From: Fusarium oxysporum f. sp. lycopersici 4287
Lineage: Eukaryota > Ascomycota > Sordariomycetes > Hypocreales > Nectriaceae
NCBI RefSeq assembly: GCF_000149955.1
Contig: NC_030992.1
Coordinates: 1,333,073 to 1,397,072, forward strand
Length of the DNA stretch: 64,000 nucleotides
Direction: 5' to 3'
The notes beneath the pieces are model-generated. The model did not search any database, was not told the origin of the DNA, and saw only the letters and a list, made by a program, of their open reading frames with translations. Below, in pieces: positions 22,198-34,210 of this stretch; within the stretch, counting starts at the first letter, position 1, and each line of letters begins with the position of its first letter. The position numbers and the translations under genes were made by a program.

Positions 22198-24991
22198 CTA
22201 TTGCTCCAATTCCTCAGCCACCAACTTAAGTATTTCCTCACAACTCTTTCTCGCATTTGTGGGCTTCTTGGCAATCGCCTGCCACACTTCGCCGTGTCGA
22301 GGTTCATTCAGCACGCACTTCGTCACCACATCTGCCCGCTTCTCCTCCGTACCATGTTGGCACAAGAACCGGTAGTACCAAGCCCAAGAATCGCCGTAGT
22401 CGCTGTCCAGCACAAGAGCCTTCTCGAACCAGTTTTGCGCCTTCTCCAGCTTACGATCGCCCCAAAAGATGCGCGCCACAGCCACAAACAGGATGGGGTC
22501 GCTGTCCACCTTCTTGATAGCTTCGAGACTGCGGGCCTTGCGCTGTGTTCTAGGTTCCAGATGCCATATCTGTTCTGCCCAGAGGAGACCACTCTTGGGG
22601 ACTTCTTGTTGCGCCTTTGCCATCATTGACTTGGCCTGGGCTGTGTTGCCTGCTCGACGTTCTAGTCGTACTGACTCGCACCACAACTGCGCATTCTTTG
22701 GCACAGCGAGTCGAGCACGGTCAAGCACCGATCGAGCCTTCACGGTAAGACCGGCCTGCTCCTCAAGCCTGGCATACAGAAGCCACAAGGGAACAGACTT
22801 GGGTACTGCCTTGACTCCTGTGGCATAAGCCTCTCTCGCTTGGCCAGTTTTGCCGAGGTCCTCATAGATCTGTCCCTTGAGCATCCAAAGCTTGGCTGCT
22901 GCAGGGAACAACTGAAGGGCCTGAAGGACAAGATCTAGAGCAGCCTCGATGTTGCCCAACACTCGTTCAAACACAACACTCTTCATCCATACACGATCTG
23001 TGGGAGCCTTCTCACGGGCAATCTCCAGAAGCTTCCGGGCTTGTTCGCCATTGCCATTTTCTGACTCTAGCTTAACAGCGGAAAGCCAAATATCCTCGTT
23101 GTTGGGGTTTTGATTGAAGGCACGTTTGAGAACGAGACGAGCATTATCCACCTCGCCAGCCTGCCACTTCTCCTTGGCCAGCATCATCCATAGGTCCTCG
23201 CTCTTGGGGCACGCCTCCACAGCCTTCTCCAGCACTTGCCAGAGCGACTCTCGGGTTCCATGGTTCCTTTCCAAGTCTGCTGCTGCCATCCACATCGTTC
23301 TACTGTTGACGAATATCCGTAGTGCGTAGGCGTAGATGGCCCTGGCTGTCTCGTATTTACCTCGGTTGATACTTGCCCTCGCATCTTCCATCCATGTGTC
23401 TTTGCGATCATCATCCTCGTCCAAACTCCAACCTAAAGTCTCCCGAATGATGTTCTGACAGGTAATAATGGCACCTTCCTCTTCGCATCTTTCTGCCTCT
23501 GCAATCCACTCCTCGCGCTTGGGCATCGCAGACTCCTTCGCCAGGACCTGGACACCACGCTTGATAACATTGACCTTGGTACCCTGTCCGAGCTGTTCCT
23601 GTAACCGTGCAGCCGCGATCCAAATTTCGTGTGACGTAGGACAGGCCTTTCGAGCCTTGTTGAGGACCTTCTGAGCGTTCTCTGGTGTCTCCAATCGTGC
23701 CAAGGCCAACCAGAGATCCACAGAGAGGGGAATCAGTTCGGTGGCCTTGGCTAGGAGCAGCTTGGCATCATCGGAGTTTTCCTCCAAGTTCACTGCCTCC
23801 TTCCATAAAGCCTCCGATTCAGGGATGTGGTCAAGCGCTTGTCGGATAACTCGCTTCTTGTTGCTTGGAATTGTCTCTAGCCTCATTGCCTCGACCCATA
23901 GTCTGACTGATGTGTTGTTGGCCTCAATAGCTCTTCGCGCAATAATCTTTGCATTTGGAGAATCGCTGTTAAGTCGAATGTTCTCAAGCCAAGCATCTTC
24001 ACTTTTAGGACACTGTGTACAACCCTTGTCGATCGTCTTTCGTGCTGTTACACTCTTGCCTGCCAACTCCTCGAGTCGCGCCGCCGCGATCCAACCCAAA
24101 GCGTTTGTGGGATTCGTCTTGACAACAGACTGCAAAAGCTCGCGAACACGGTTGATATCTCCAACTTGAGCTTGCGCTTCACTCATCTGCATCTTGTTGA
24201 GGCTAGTAAGATAGCCTTGAGGGTCGATACTAGTTGATGTACCTGGCGCAGCAGAATCGCTCCCAGCTTGCTCCAATCTGGACTTGAGCACCTTGTCGCG
24301 AGCCGCGCCGATCTTGGCAAAGTTGGTCATTGTACCATCTGCAGCATCGCTGCCACCAGCGTTGGATGAAGTGCCCTCATCCATAACTGTTGTTCCCATC
24401 TCGCTCGAGTCACGCGCTGCCGCAATGACGCTGTCGGGAACAGCATAGAATCGTTGTCGCAACGCTTTGCTTGCTACGCCGGTTCTTGCCTGTCAAGTCG
24501 CCAACTTCGGGTAGATTTGCCCATTCATCGTCAGTAACAGTCGCCAGAGCTCGCTTCAGGTCGGAAAACTGTTGTTGAATTTTCGGGTTGTTTCGTTCGT
24601 ATTCGTCCTTCTCGGCCTGCTCTCGTGCTTCGCGCTGCTTTTTTCTCCGGTCCATTCTCTCATCCACCCATTCCCAAATCTTATCGGCCTCCTCGTCATC
24701 TTTGTCGTATACACCCCCAGCGAAGAGCCCAACTTCGTTGTCAGGATCTTGATATCGTTCTTCGTCACCTCCCTCGTCTTCATCCTTTTCTTTATCCTTG
24801 CCCTTCTTATCCGGCGCAAGACCTAGCTGAGCGGCACGCTTCGCAAGAGCCTCCTTGATCTGATCCTCGCTGGGTCCATCTCGAGCAGGGCCAAGATCGG
24901 ATCGTGTCGTAAAACCTGTTGCGCCTCGTCCGAGACCAGCGACATAGTTCTCAGGGGCAGCCTGATTGAGGAAATCGCGTCGCCCCGACAT
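22198..24991 (-). CDS. PRP6: pre-mRNA splicing factor Prp6 (U4/U6.U5 tri-snRNP), with an apparent one-base frame break
   Basis: From ATG 24991 the first frame reads MSGRRDFLNQAAPENYVAGL through the PRP1_N region (YQDPDNEVGLFAGGVYDKDD, then NLPEVGDLTGKNRR) to about residue 174. The family sequence then continues in another frame (LRQRFYAVPDSVIAAARDS) to TAG 22198-22200. The switch lies in a TTT run at 24466-24468 (AAA on the coding strand). Removing one base would give about 930 residues, matching human PRPF6 (941) and S. pombe Prp1 (906). The second part is a long array of HAT/TPR helices with recurring W and P, such as PKSEDLWMMLAKEKW and PNNEDIWLSAVKLE. Prp6 bridges U5 and U4/U6 snRNPs and is essential, so a sequence error is the likeliest cause. 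No GT-AG intron can account for a one-base change. Confidence 0.93.
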
Positions 24992-26058
24992 GCTGACGGC
25001 GAGTCCTTTGTCTTGCTATTAAATGAATGAGTGTGTCGATTGAATCCAATCCCGAGGTTTGAAGAGGGAAGATCAAGGTCGCGCAGAGCTCAGATGAGAA
25101 TGGAAGCAGTCCAAAACATAAATGCGGGTCAAAATTAGAGAGCTCTAGGCTCCACAGTCCGCCACTTTCCGTTGAAATCTGACACCCTCTACGAACGACT
25201 CTGCCAAACGTTCATTGGCAGAAACAGTTTTATAAATGTCCCAGGAAATGCCACTATAAAAAATACCAAGAGGCTTCACATCTGCAAACACCTACGATAA
25301 GACGTCACCACTACTAAATTCTGTCAGGACCATGATACTGTGTCGAGTAGGGAAGCGCCTTAATCTCCCATGTCCATGAGGTAAACTGAGAAACGGCCCA
25401 AAAGTGATTGCGTTTGGCGTTCCCACAATGAGAAGCTCATCTTTCATATAGATTTTACAAGGATATCTTGCTTTCATGACAGTAACAGGCTTTCTGTTGA
25501 ATTCTGCATTCAACGATATAATCGCTCTCTTCTACCCGTCCTAACTACGAAGCATTTGATATGTGCTCCAATCCACATCTTCCTCTTCAAGTCGGCAAGA
25601 CTTTCTTTTCTCTTCTTGTGTGTTTCATGAGCCGTTAAAATTACAACGTATAGTTGCCGCTTTTCCTTCTATGGGTTTTGTGAAACGAAATCAAAGCAAT
25701 AACTCCATCCCTAACCATTCTCGAAGACTACTCCCAGCAAGCAAATGTGTACCGTACCACACGGCACAACTTTGTACATGCTCACCAGGTCAGGCTTGGA
25801 GTGAAAACAACCCAAGAAACACCGGACAGGAAGCATAGGTGTTAAACCTGTCTATAAACCAATGAACAAAACAATGAAACAAAATCTGGAAGCTCCATGT
25901 CCCTATGATGTTCAGCCGTAATGTGGATGGAGGTTTACATCCAACGCCGCTGCTCCCTAATGTGACATGCTATGCACGCTCAAAATACACAAGACAAACG
26001 GTGACTTGACAAAAGAAAGGCTAGAAGGGCTTCTGCCTCTCTCGGGGCAGCCTCCCAT
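24992..26058. other. intergenic region between PRP6 and VAC7
   Basis: Both neighbours are on the minus strand, so the right part is the VAC7 3' region and the left part the PRP6 promoter. Open frames at 25292-25513(-) and 25563-25838(+) have no family features. Confidence 0.5.
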
Positions 26059-28503
26059 CTAGTTTGAAGGTTCAACCTTGGTACTGTTCGAAGGATCGTT
26101 TGAAGAATTTGGACTGACGGCCTTCCTCCCTGATACAGTGGCGCTGCGGATACGGGCGCTCATCGGAAGAGTATATTTAACCACGCCCTTAACGATCAGG
26201 TCAAATTCGTTCTGGTAAATTCGCTCCCAACGTCGTGAGCCCCCCACTGTATTGTTCAGAGGGTATTCGAGTTGCATCTCTCCAGTTGAAGAAGAGGTGC
26301 CTTGATGGAAAAGAGAGCCCTCGAAAGTAAGAGGACTATCGAATTCTGTGATCCGTCCCAGAAGAACGTTGGGTCTAAGGTCATCATCTGGGTCGGGATC
26401 ATCCAGCGGAGGGTCGTTTTCGGGGTCATCTGACACACGTAGATCATCTGGGCCGTGAGGGAAAGGTCGCGCCCACCAGTCCGAATCTGTTCCTGTATAT
26501 TCAGATTTCGCGAAAACTTCTAGGTTTGCGTGGTCTATTGTGACGACGACGATGTTAGGATTATGTGCTTTGACGGTCAAATCGAACATCAATACTTGGT
26601 CGCTGGTCACCACGTTGTGGATAGCAGTGATTTCGATTCCAGTCATCGGCTGCGAAGTAGCAAACATGAAGCCGATAGCGCCAGTAATGACAAGCATGAA
26701 CATCATGGTAAGTACTAAACATGCCGCAAACCGGTTCAAGTATGACGACCGTCTTGCAAAAGTTTGTGACTCGGCCTGTCGTAGGTTGTGCGGCCCACGC
26801 CGGCTTCGACCTGAACGACCTGAGCGGACTGAGCCGAGAAGAGGTGTACGCTCATCATCTGCTCCTGTCGTATCATCCATATCGTAACTGGACGACATCT
26901 GCATCGCAGAACGTTTATGTCCAAAATGGCGCGGAGCGTTGGAGTGAGCGTTGCGCGGGCTCGGTGGCCCTGAGGAATTGCGAGAATTAGGTCCAGCGAG
27001 CTTCGACCTCGCAGCATTCGGAAATGGGGACTCATTATCAAATAGCGAGGCATGGCCGTTACCAGGCTGTCTACCCCAGCGACCAATGTGGTGATGGTGT
27101 CTCGTCGTACCTCGTGTTGACCCACTGCCACCACTGCGGTTAGAGCCTTTGCCATCCTCAGTTTCGACTGTTAAGCTCTCATTTCCGTTGCTGGTAAAAG
27201 TGTTGACGAATTTCATCGTCTTCTTGGGTCCATGAGCAGGTCCTCCACTCTCCATAATACCATAAATGGATCGCAGATTCTGGCGATCAGCCTGGCTAGC
27301 CATAGATGTAGCACTGGGAGTCCTTGAATGAAATCGGCGTCCAGCCCGATCATTGCCATCCGGAGGGTTAGAGTCGTAAACAAAGGTCTCTTCAGAATCC
27401 GAGGTGTTTGCTTCGTCAACAGCGCTAGCAATCGTTGCCTCGAAAACATCAGCTTTGGAGGATGCTGGATAGATATTAGCAACATCCCTCAATGTCAGTG
27501 TCACTAGTTCAGGCTCACCATTCCCTGCGTTTACTGGGGGCTGTTTGCGTGTAACCTTCTTCTTATCCTTTTTCGGTTTTATTGTCTCCGTGCTCTGTTT
27601 CGTCTTCAGAGTTCCATTTGTTCCTTCACTTTTCTGGGCGGTTGTGAGCGCAACCTGTGGCACGCTTGGAACAGTCTCGGTCTCTACTGTCATGGTCTGT
27701 ATAGATCCATCCTGCTTCGACTTCATTTGCTTATTCGACATGGCACTAGACTGTCGAGTAATTATGGGTGGAGGAACGGATGTCGGTCTTCTTGTCTCCG
27801 CCTTGTTGTTGCTGGTGTCGCTTCCACTCTCTTGACCGACCAAGCTGTTCTTTGCTCGTAGAGCCCGTCCATCGGGAAGTGCGGTATCAGAATAGTTGTC
27901 GGTGCTTGATAACTTTTCCTTCACCTTTTCCACTAAAGCCGACCCGCTTGGAGGATTGGGAGAGTTTGGTAAACTGACTTCTTGAACCGTTTCCAACGCT
28001 ACGCGAGCTGGAGTTCGCATACCAGATGGATACTGCGACCCTCCATCTCGCTCTCCGATGTGGTGGGTGGCCCAAAGGCTGTGGGAACGCGTAAGTCGTT
28101 GANNNNNNNNNNNNNNNNNNNNNNNNNNNNNNNNNNNNNNNNNNNNNNNNNNNNNNNNNNNNNNNNNNNNNNNNNNNNNNNNNNNNNNNNNNNNNNNNNN
28201 NNNNNNNNNNNNNNNNNNNNNNNNNNNNNNNNNNNNNNNNNNNNNNNNNNNNNNNNNNNNNNNNNNNNNNNNNNNNNNNNNNNNNNNNNNNNNNNNNNNN
28301 NNNNNNNNNNNNNNNNNNNNNNNNNNNNNNNNNNNNNNNNNNNNNNNNNNNNNNNNNNNNNNNNNNNNNNNNNNNNNNNNNNNNNNNNNNNNNNNNNNNN
28401 NNNNNNNNNNNNNNNNNNNNNNNNNNNNNNNNNNNNNNNNNNNNNNNNNNNNNNNNNNNNNNNNNNNNNNTGTGGGAATGGTGGAGTGAAGGCTAGCGAG
28501 CAT
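26059..28503 (-). CDS. VAC7: Vac7-like regulator of vacuolar PI(3,5)P2 synthesis, interrupted by assembly gap
   Basis: The sequenced C-terminal part (28102 to TAG 26059) gives about 681 residues. A long disordered, Ser/Asn-rich region contains RTPLLGSVRSGRSGRSRRG. One membrane segment near 26665-26735 (CLVLTMMFMLVITGAIGFMF) follows, and then a lumenal domain of about 200 residues: SQPMTGIEITAIHNVVTS, FDLTVKAHNPNIVVVTIDHA, VLLGRITEFDSPLTF and a final Ser/Asn-rich tail. This order and the LEA-like lumenal fold match fungal Vac7, the vacuole membrane activator of the Fab1 kinase complex (with Vac14 and Fig4). The 368-base gap removes part of the N-terminus. On the far side an in-frame ATG at 28503 is a possible start if the gap length is exact. 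The N-terminal exon structure is unknown. Confidence 0.82.
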   Translation of the reverse strand: MLASLHSTIPTXXXXXXXXXXXXXXXXXXXXXXXXXXXXXXXXXXXXXXXXXXXXXXXXXXXXXXXXXXXXXXXXXXXXXXXXXXXXXXXXXXXXXXXXXXXXXXXXXXXXXXXXXXXXXXXXXXXXXXXXXXXQRLTRSHSLWATHHIGERDGGSQYPSGMRTPARVALETVQEVSLPNSPNPPSGSALVEKVKEKLSSTDNYSDTALPDGRALRAKNSLVGQESGSDTSNNKAETRRPTSVPPPIITRQSSAMSNKQMKSKQDGSIQTMTVETETVPSVPQVALTTAQKSEGTNGTLKTKQSTETIKPKKDKKKVTRKQPPVNAGNGEPELVTLTLRDVANIYPASSKADVFEATIASAVDEANTSDSEETFVYDSNPPDGNDRAGRRFHSRTPSATSMASQADRQNLRSIYGIMESGGPAHGPKKTMKFVNTFTSNGNESLTVETEDGKGSNRSGGSGSTRGTTRHHHHIGRWGRQPGNGHASLFDNESPFPNAARSKLAGPNSRNSSGPPSPRNAHSNAPRHFGHKRSAMQMSSSYDMDDTTGADDERTPLLGSVRSGRSGRSRRGPHNLRQAESQTFARRSSYLNRFAACLVLTMMFMLVITGAIGFMFATSQPMTGIEITAIHNVVTSDQVLMFDLTVKAHNPNIVVVTIDHANLEVFAKSEYTGTDSDWWARPFPHGPDDLRVSDDPENDPPLDDPDPDDDLRPNVLLGRITEFDSPLTFEGSLFHQGTSSSTGEMQLEYPLNNTVGGSRRWERIYQNEFDLIVKGVVKYTLPMSARIRSATVSGRKAVSPNSSNDPSNSTKVEPSN
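28103..28470. other. assembly gap (368 N)
   Basis: A run of 368 N lies inside the 5' part of VAC7. Any frame called across it is meaningless there, including the plus-strand frame 27982-28659. Confidence 0.99.
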
Positions 28504-30220
28504 ACCACCGGGACGGGCCTTAGCAGAGACAATGAATTGCAAGCAGATTTCAGAATAGATCTTTGTGGTTGGCTCGTCATTGAAACCAGAATGGGCGTAT
28601 GGCCGAGATCGAGGGCCGCGAGATTGTCCAGGAGGGGAAAGCCTGCAAAGAGAAGCTAACCCAACCTATTCCGGGACGGCTGCTGGCACCTGTCTGTCGA
28701 GTGTATGGCAGACGACACAAGCGGACGGGCGGGATATGGCTGGGCAGACAAAGGGTGAGGGCGGATGCAGGTTGACTAGACAGGTAGGAAGAGTATTGAA
28801 CTAAACGAGGGCGAAACAGTCGGCATGTACAGGATAGAGAAAACGGTGCGATGACGAGATGTAGTGAAACCGTTTATTGTCGTAAAAGACGTGATGGTGG
28901 TGGTGGTGGTGGTGTTGAGGTCGAGAGTAAGTAGTAGTGAGCGAGCGAGCGAGCGAGCAAGTGAGTAAGTACAGTATGATGGTAGTGGTTGGCGGGAGTG
29001 ACGGTGGGTGTAGGCGAGAAGATGGTGGTGGACGTAGTCTTGGCCGTAATGTGATGGATGTGGATGTGAGAGAAAAGGTGACGCTGGTGTTGTACCCGGC
29101 CGTACCTATATCCGCACTCCCGTCAAGTCCTGGTTAAAAATCCGATTACTGACGCAGCCGGGTACGTAGATCAAAGTACCTTTTTTCTTGTCCTTTTTTT
29201 TCGCTCACTCAGAGAGTCTTCCGGAAGAGCAGCGCCCCCAAAATAAGAGACATGGGCTGGCTCCCGGGATGGGGCCTGGAAAAGAACCAGAAAGGAATCA
29301 CGTAGGGGCAAGTTCTGGCTGGGGTAAATCAATTGGATTGGTCAGTTGCAGTTAGCGTTGAAGCATGACACAATCTGTCGGGTCGCCTTGGTACGAAAGC
29401 CCTGGAGACACAGAGAGTCAATGTCTTGTTGGGTTGGACGAGTCTAGATTGAAGGGAGGATAGCGCGGGTGTTAAAGCTGACACTGATTTACATCCAACA
29501 TCAGGCTATGGTTTAGGGCAGAGAATAGAGCAACAGGAAAAGAAAAGACGAAAAAGAAAGCAGACCTCACGAGCTATTCAGAGTTTTCAACCACGATGAT
29601 GTCGCAATCCTTTGCAGTTCATTGGATCCCGACAAGGATGTCTTTTTCCGCCTCTCCTCGCTGAGTCTGAGTGGGTGTGGTTTGGGGTTGTAAGTGAGTG
29701 ACGGATTGTGTCGCCTTCGACATTGATATGATGAAAATGTTTGTTTTCTACCACTGTTATATGCACATTGAAGTAATATTACGTCTTTCTGTATCATAAT
29801 AACTAGTCGCAGGGCTGAACGACTAACGCAGTTGAAGGATACTCAACAAACCTTCCAACGTTGTAGCCCACTCACTGGCTGATGGCTGTTTCTCAGCAAC
29901 TACTTGGTTATCAGAACTGGTTCCTGAAAGTCAATTATAATTCAAAAAGGTCAACGCCATGATAAATGCTCATGTGACTCGAATAAGGCGATCGATGTTG
30001 ACAGCTTTCCCTGATAGACATGTTAAGCCTAACAAGCTCAAGCTAGCCAAGACCATTCATCAAGTGATGCTCAACAATGGCGATGATGACGATGGGAATC
30101 GGAATAAAGTAGCCACTTTGTAACTCTAATTGTTGCCCCTAGTGAATAGCTTCCTTTGTCTGGGTATCAAATTCACACTGAGCCTCTGTATCTCAGCCCA
30201 ACAACATCTCAAGCCTCAAA
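28504..30220. other. VAC7 upstream region with simple repeats
   Basis: This is the probable promoter and leader of VAC7. It contains a (GGT)6 run at 28896-28913 and GAGC-type tetranucleotide repeats at 28938-28959. Sequence from 29100 to 29260 is T-rich, and an AT-rich stretch follows to 30200. I see no gene. Confidence 0.45.
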
Positions 30221-30844
30221 ATGCTTCTTCAACCGCAAAGCCCCGTCCCTTTCAAATTCGCACTCGCAATAGCCCCTGCAACCGGTTCCTGGCACCAGGC
30301 GCGACACCAAGGATCCAATCGTAAGCAGAGCGGAGAGCCCTTGTTTGGCGGAAGTCATCCCTGTAGCCGGTACCTGATTGCTCCCACACCAAAAATGCCT
30401 TCTCTGCCCGCTCTCAGATCGTCGCGAGAGGACTTCCATTTCGCTTCTTTGTGTAGGTAGTGGACTTGGGCGAGTAGCTAACTTATTGCAGTTACAAGGC
30501 TCCATTCTCTTCATAGGTCATCAGGTTTGTTACACCGAGACTCAGAGAATAGAAGAGTCTTGCCAATTTCCAATCATCGGTGTTTCTGGTCTGAATCTAA
30601 GCTTCGCAACAACGCCGAGTCTCAAGTCTCGGATATTCTCAGACAATGTCACTATCATCAGGGCAACACAGAAGCATCGGCAGGGTCCGCTGATTATAAA
30701 GACGAGCAGCAGTGGCTCTCCAGGAGGGACCTGGACCTTACAAAGACGGTCAGAAGTGAAAATTTCAACCTTTCTAGCCCTATTCCTCCACTGCACGATA
30801 GTCTGCTCCGTACTGCTGGGTACTATGCGATGCAGTGTTTGTGA
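30221..30844 (+). CDS. weak two-exon candidate gene, unidentified
   Basis: ATG 30221 (context CCTCAAAATGC) opens 77 codons, MLLQPQSPVPFKFALAIAP onward. A GTAGGT donor at 30453 pairs with a strong branch and acceptor (GCTAACTTATTGCAG) ending at 30491, and the frame continues to TGA at 30842-30844. The splice preserves phase, and the total is 194 residues. The second exon reads SENRRVLPISNH and SDILRQCHYHQGNTEASAG, hydrophilic and without repeats. The 39 bp intron is shorter than any other seen here, and I recognise no family. It could be an orphan gene, or open frames met by chance with a splice-like motif. Confidence 0.25.
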
Positions 30845-32650
30845 CACCCCAGTGAGGGCTTGTCTTGTTGACTGCAGCTAGCATAGCTAGAGCTTCCAGA
30901 GCCACGTTGACAACGGTTCTTAGTGGGCCAGTGGTGGGATACAATGGGATGCAATGCGTGGTGTTGCCGCACGGCTCATCAGCATGATCATGTGGACACT
31001 TCAAGCCTGCATCATCTTCTCTTTTTGACATTCACTCATTCGCATTGGATTGACACGAATCTGAATCTGCCTTGAACATGCCCCAATCTTCAGCCTGCAC
31101 GTCATGGACTTGGTCCGTCGTAGGACAAGCCCCCAATGACAATAGCCGGTCATCCCCTGACACACTGTCCCAGCAGGCCGTTCTGTTCTGACCGGGGCAA
31201 ATCCGCTAGCAAAAAGAAAGCCCCATTTGACCAGCCAAACCAGGCGGAAACAACCATCAACGTCCCCCGGAGACCGCAGAACGCTTCTAGAGGCCCTCGT
31301 TGTGCTCAAACCTCAGGCACGACGGCAGTCCTAGCCCTAGTACACTGACACTACAATACCTCACCGACTCTTGAATACCAGTTTCAGGTATACTCTGGGT
31401 ATCGAGGTTCAACCCCCGTGACTGCTCTGACCGCACATTTTGATGATACTGCTTGCCTATCTCGGCTACCCGGGGACCGGAAAGAATTGTCCGGGACTGT
31501 CAGATGCTGAAGGTTTGTACTTAGTTGTGGGTGAAAGATCCTGGTTGATGCTTGCGTCGAGGCGGACGGACGGAGTTAACACAGTGATACCGTACATATG
31601 TAAATATATGCCGCTGATGCTGTCAGCCATGTTTCCCCAGAAGATGAATATGCAAGATAGATGGCCATCGCCAACGTTGCTACATATTGTCACAAGGCAT
31701 GTAGGTAGGTACCTATGTGGTTGCACGATGCTAAGTTCCCGTTCTCTGCTAGGGCCGTGTTGCTGGCCTCATCATGACAACAATGCCTCGGCTCTTGTCT
31801 TGAAAATGGTCTGAGACTTGTCGATATGGAAGAGACAAAATCATACGTGTTGTTGGGATCTGCTAAATCTGCACTGCAAAGTCTTGTCTCTCTCTGCATT
31901 GTTAATCATGCCCCATCAAACTCCTCTTACTCGAACTACCCTGGATCCTGTCGATGAACCTCGGTCTCAGACATGGACCAGCATCATCTGAAAGCCATGC
32001 ACATAATGCACGCGTCGGCATCCTCTCGTCATGCATAGAGGAGTAATAGTAACTTGGGAGGGGTACCATCCGCTCGCCCTTCCGAGACGCGGATGAAGAC
32101 CTTGGCTGTCTGTATCTCGGATCTGAGATTCGGCTTCCGTTCACTATAGAGTAGAAGTCTATGCTCAGACCTACGTCAACTACCTCCTGCCTAAAACCAA
32201 AATCGAACAAGAAACAGTAGAGGTAAGGTAGGTAAGTATTTAGCCCCTTTCAAGTCACAGCCACTATTCTCAACTCTCCAGCCTCTCACAGTCTGACACG
32301 AGTATCGTCCTTCTCCACCAAGGTTGCAAGTGTGCCACATGCTTGAACAGCAGCTCAAGTTCAGGGTAAGACTCAAGCCACAAATTTCAATGTCTGTCAG
32401 AACAAGCTCAATTACGGTAGTCAAGATCGATATGGCCAAGCTAGAAGTCACACAGGGAGTGAATGGCATGTGTATTTCCTGCCTAGCTTCCTCTTGGGTA
32501 TCAAACGAAGAGGGGAATACATACACCTTTCTAATTATCTTATGACGAGTTTCATTAACAATGTCGGCCCAGGGCTTGACCTTGTATGCACTGATATGTT
32601 TATAATTTCATTTATCTTAACCCTGTAACTATTTATAAGTAGGAGATCGA

Positions 32651-32691
<41 letters not shown>

Positions 32692-34210
32692 ACTCACTGA
32701 ACTGCCTCGTATCAACACCCCAAAACCTGCCAGAAAGTCTCCAACCCTGGCTTGTGTAACATGAGAGTAGCCAAGTTCATGCAGACAGACAAGACAAGTT
32801 TCGAGATGCTACAATAAGAAAAGCGGGATCTCGATTCAGCCTTGATAGGCATCAACTGGTGCTAACCAGTCTCCAAATAGAATGCTTAGCCACCTCAACC
32901 GTCTTGGCTTCGATTCCTTCAACGGATTTTGTGAGAATAGAATCAAGATCAGAGTCAGCTGCTAATCTGAACCCTTGTTGGTGGTGGACAAATAACAACC
33001 ACAAATCATCATCAACATAATGCATCATGATAATCACAGTCACAATCCCGATCGCGCCCTCTGAATCACAAAACAATACGTACCCTCCACATGCGCTATT
33101 TCTTGGATTCTTTGTCCTGCTTGTTTTGTATCACCTCCCGTCCTCCCCCCATTCCCAGGGCTGACATGTCATGAACACGGCCTATCGCCTCCTCGGGTTC
33201 CTGCGCAGATGATCATCCCGCGTCGCGCCGTCTGAGCTGTCAACGGGATGTTCCTTGTGCCACGGACCACTTGTCCCGTCTTATCACAACCACCCTAAAT
33301 CCCCTGGGACTACAGTATGTATGCTGTGTTGTCCAGTCGTGGTATATGCGCGCGCTTTCGAATGGCTGCCTTACACATCATGGCTCTTGACTGAAATCGC
33401 GCAACTTGTACATGCTTGTACACTTATCTGCTCGGTTAAATAGCATCGTAGAGTTGCCATGGGAAGAACTATCGATTCTGTACAGGATGCATGTAGGGTC
33501 TGATAGGAAACGTCATCTCACTAAACTTGACAATTCAGCAGCCCGTCAACTTGCGGTTGGTCAGGTTTGATATGTAGTATTCCATTGCATATGAGGCCAG
33601 CGATGGTTAGGAAGAGGGGGAAAAGCTTTGTGACTCAATGACCTTCAAGATCTGATACCGCCTGTAATTTACGGCATCAAATATGACATTCCCATTCAGG
33701 CTGTGTCGCTGTATATTCATCCATATCTATAGTACGCCTAGAATGCCAGCCCTAGAAAAGACACAACGCTATTCCACGTTATCCAAGATTAACAAAAAAG
33801 CCCCTGGATTCGCGAAACCAATATCGTCAACTATATTCATGATTGTAACCTCGCTATACGAGTGCTTTCCGTAAGTCTATATCTAGAAACATCATGCCTC
33901 CATTCTCAGTTCGTCGTCAACAGTCATGTGCTCCCATACTAGCTTGGAATTGTCCATCACCTATCCCAAGCACAAACAGGACAATCCTTAAAACACCACC
34001 CATTGCTTGCGAGACGGCGTCGATACAGCCAACGATAATCCATGAACCCAACGCCGCTATATCTAATGACGTAAATCGTACATGACCAGTCATCAGTCCC
34101 TAAGGATGCCCTCTGAACATACATATCCAAGCGTCACGTCTCATTAATTCTGTGTCACTGCGTAGCATCTTCTCTCCAGTCTCAGGCCCTTCCTACAGCC
34201 CTATCCCGCT
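30845..34210. other. gene-poor region
   Basis: 3.4 kb without a convincing gene. It contains a (TC)n dinucleotide run at 32654-32686 and otherwise unique sequence. Scattered open frames below 130 codons on both strands lack ATG context, introns or family motifs. Composition does not look strongly AT-biased, so this is not an obvious RIP-degraded transposon. Confidence 0.45.
32654..32686. repeat. (TC)n dinucleotide repeat
   Basis: About 16 perfect TC units in the gene-poor region. They have no coding overlap. Confidence 0.9.

Noticed and set aside
27982..28659. 225-codon plus-strand frame crossing the N gap
   Set aside because: Most of it is N; the minus strand has the supported VAC7 frame.
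31395..31425. tRNA T-loop-like sequence (GGTTCAACCCC)
   Set aside because: The flanking bases do not form the T stem, and no acceptor or anticodon arms are present.
28504..34210. Transposon or RIP-degraded repeat as an explanation for the gene-poor block
   Set aside because: No terminal repeats, no transposase or reverse transcriptase motifs, and no strong AT bias were seen.
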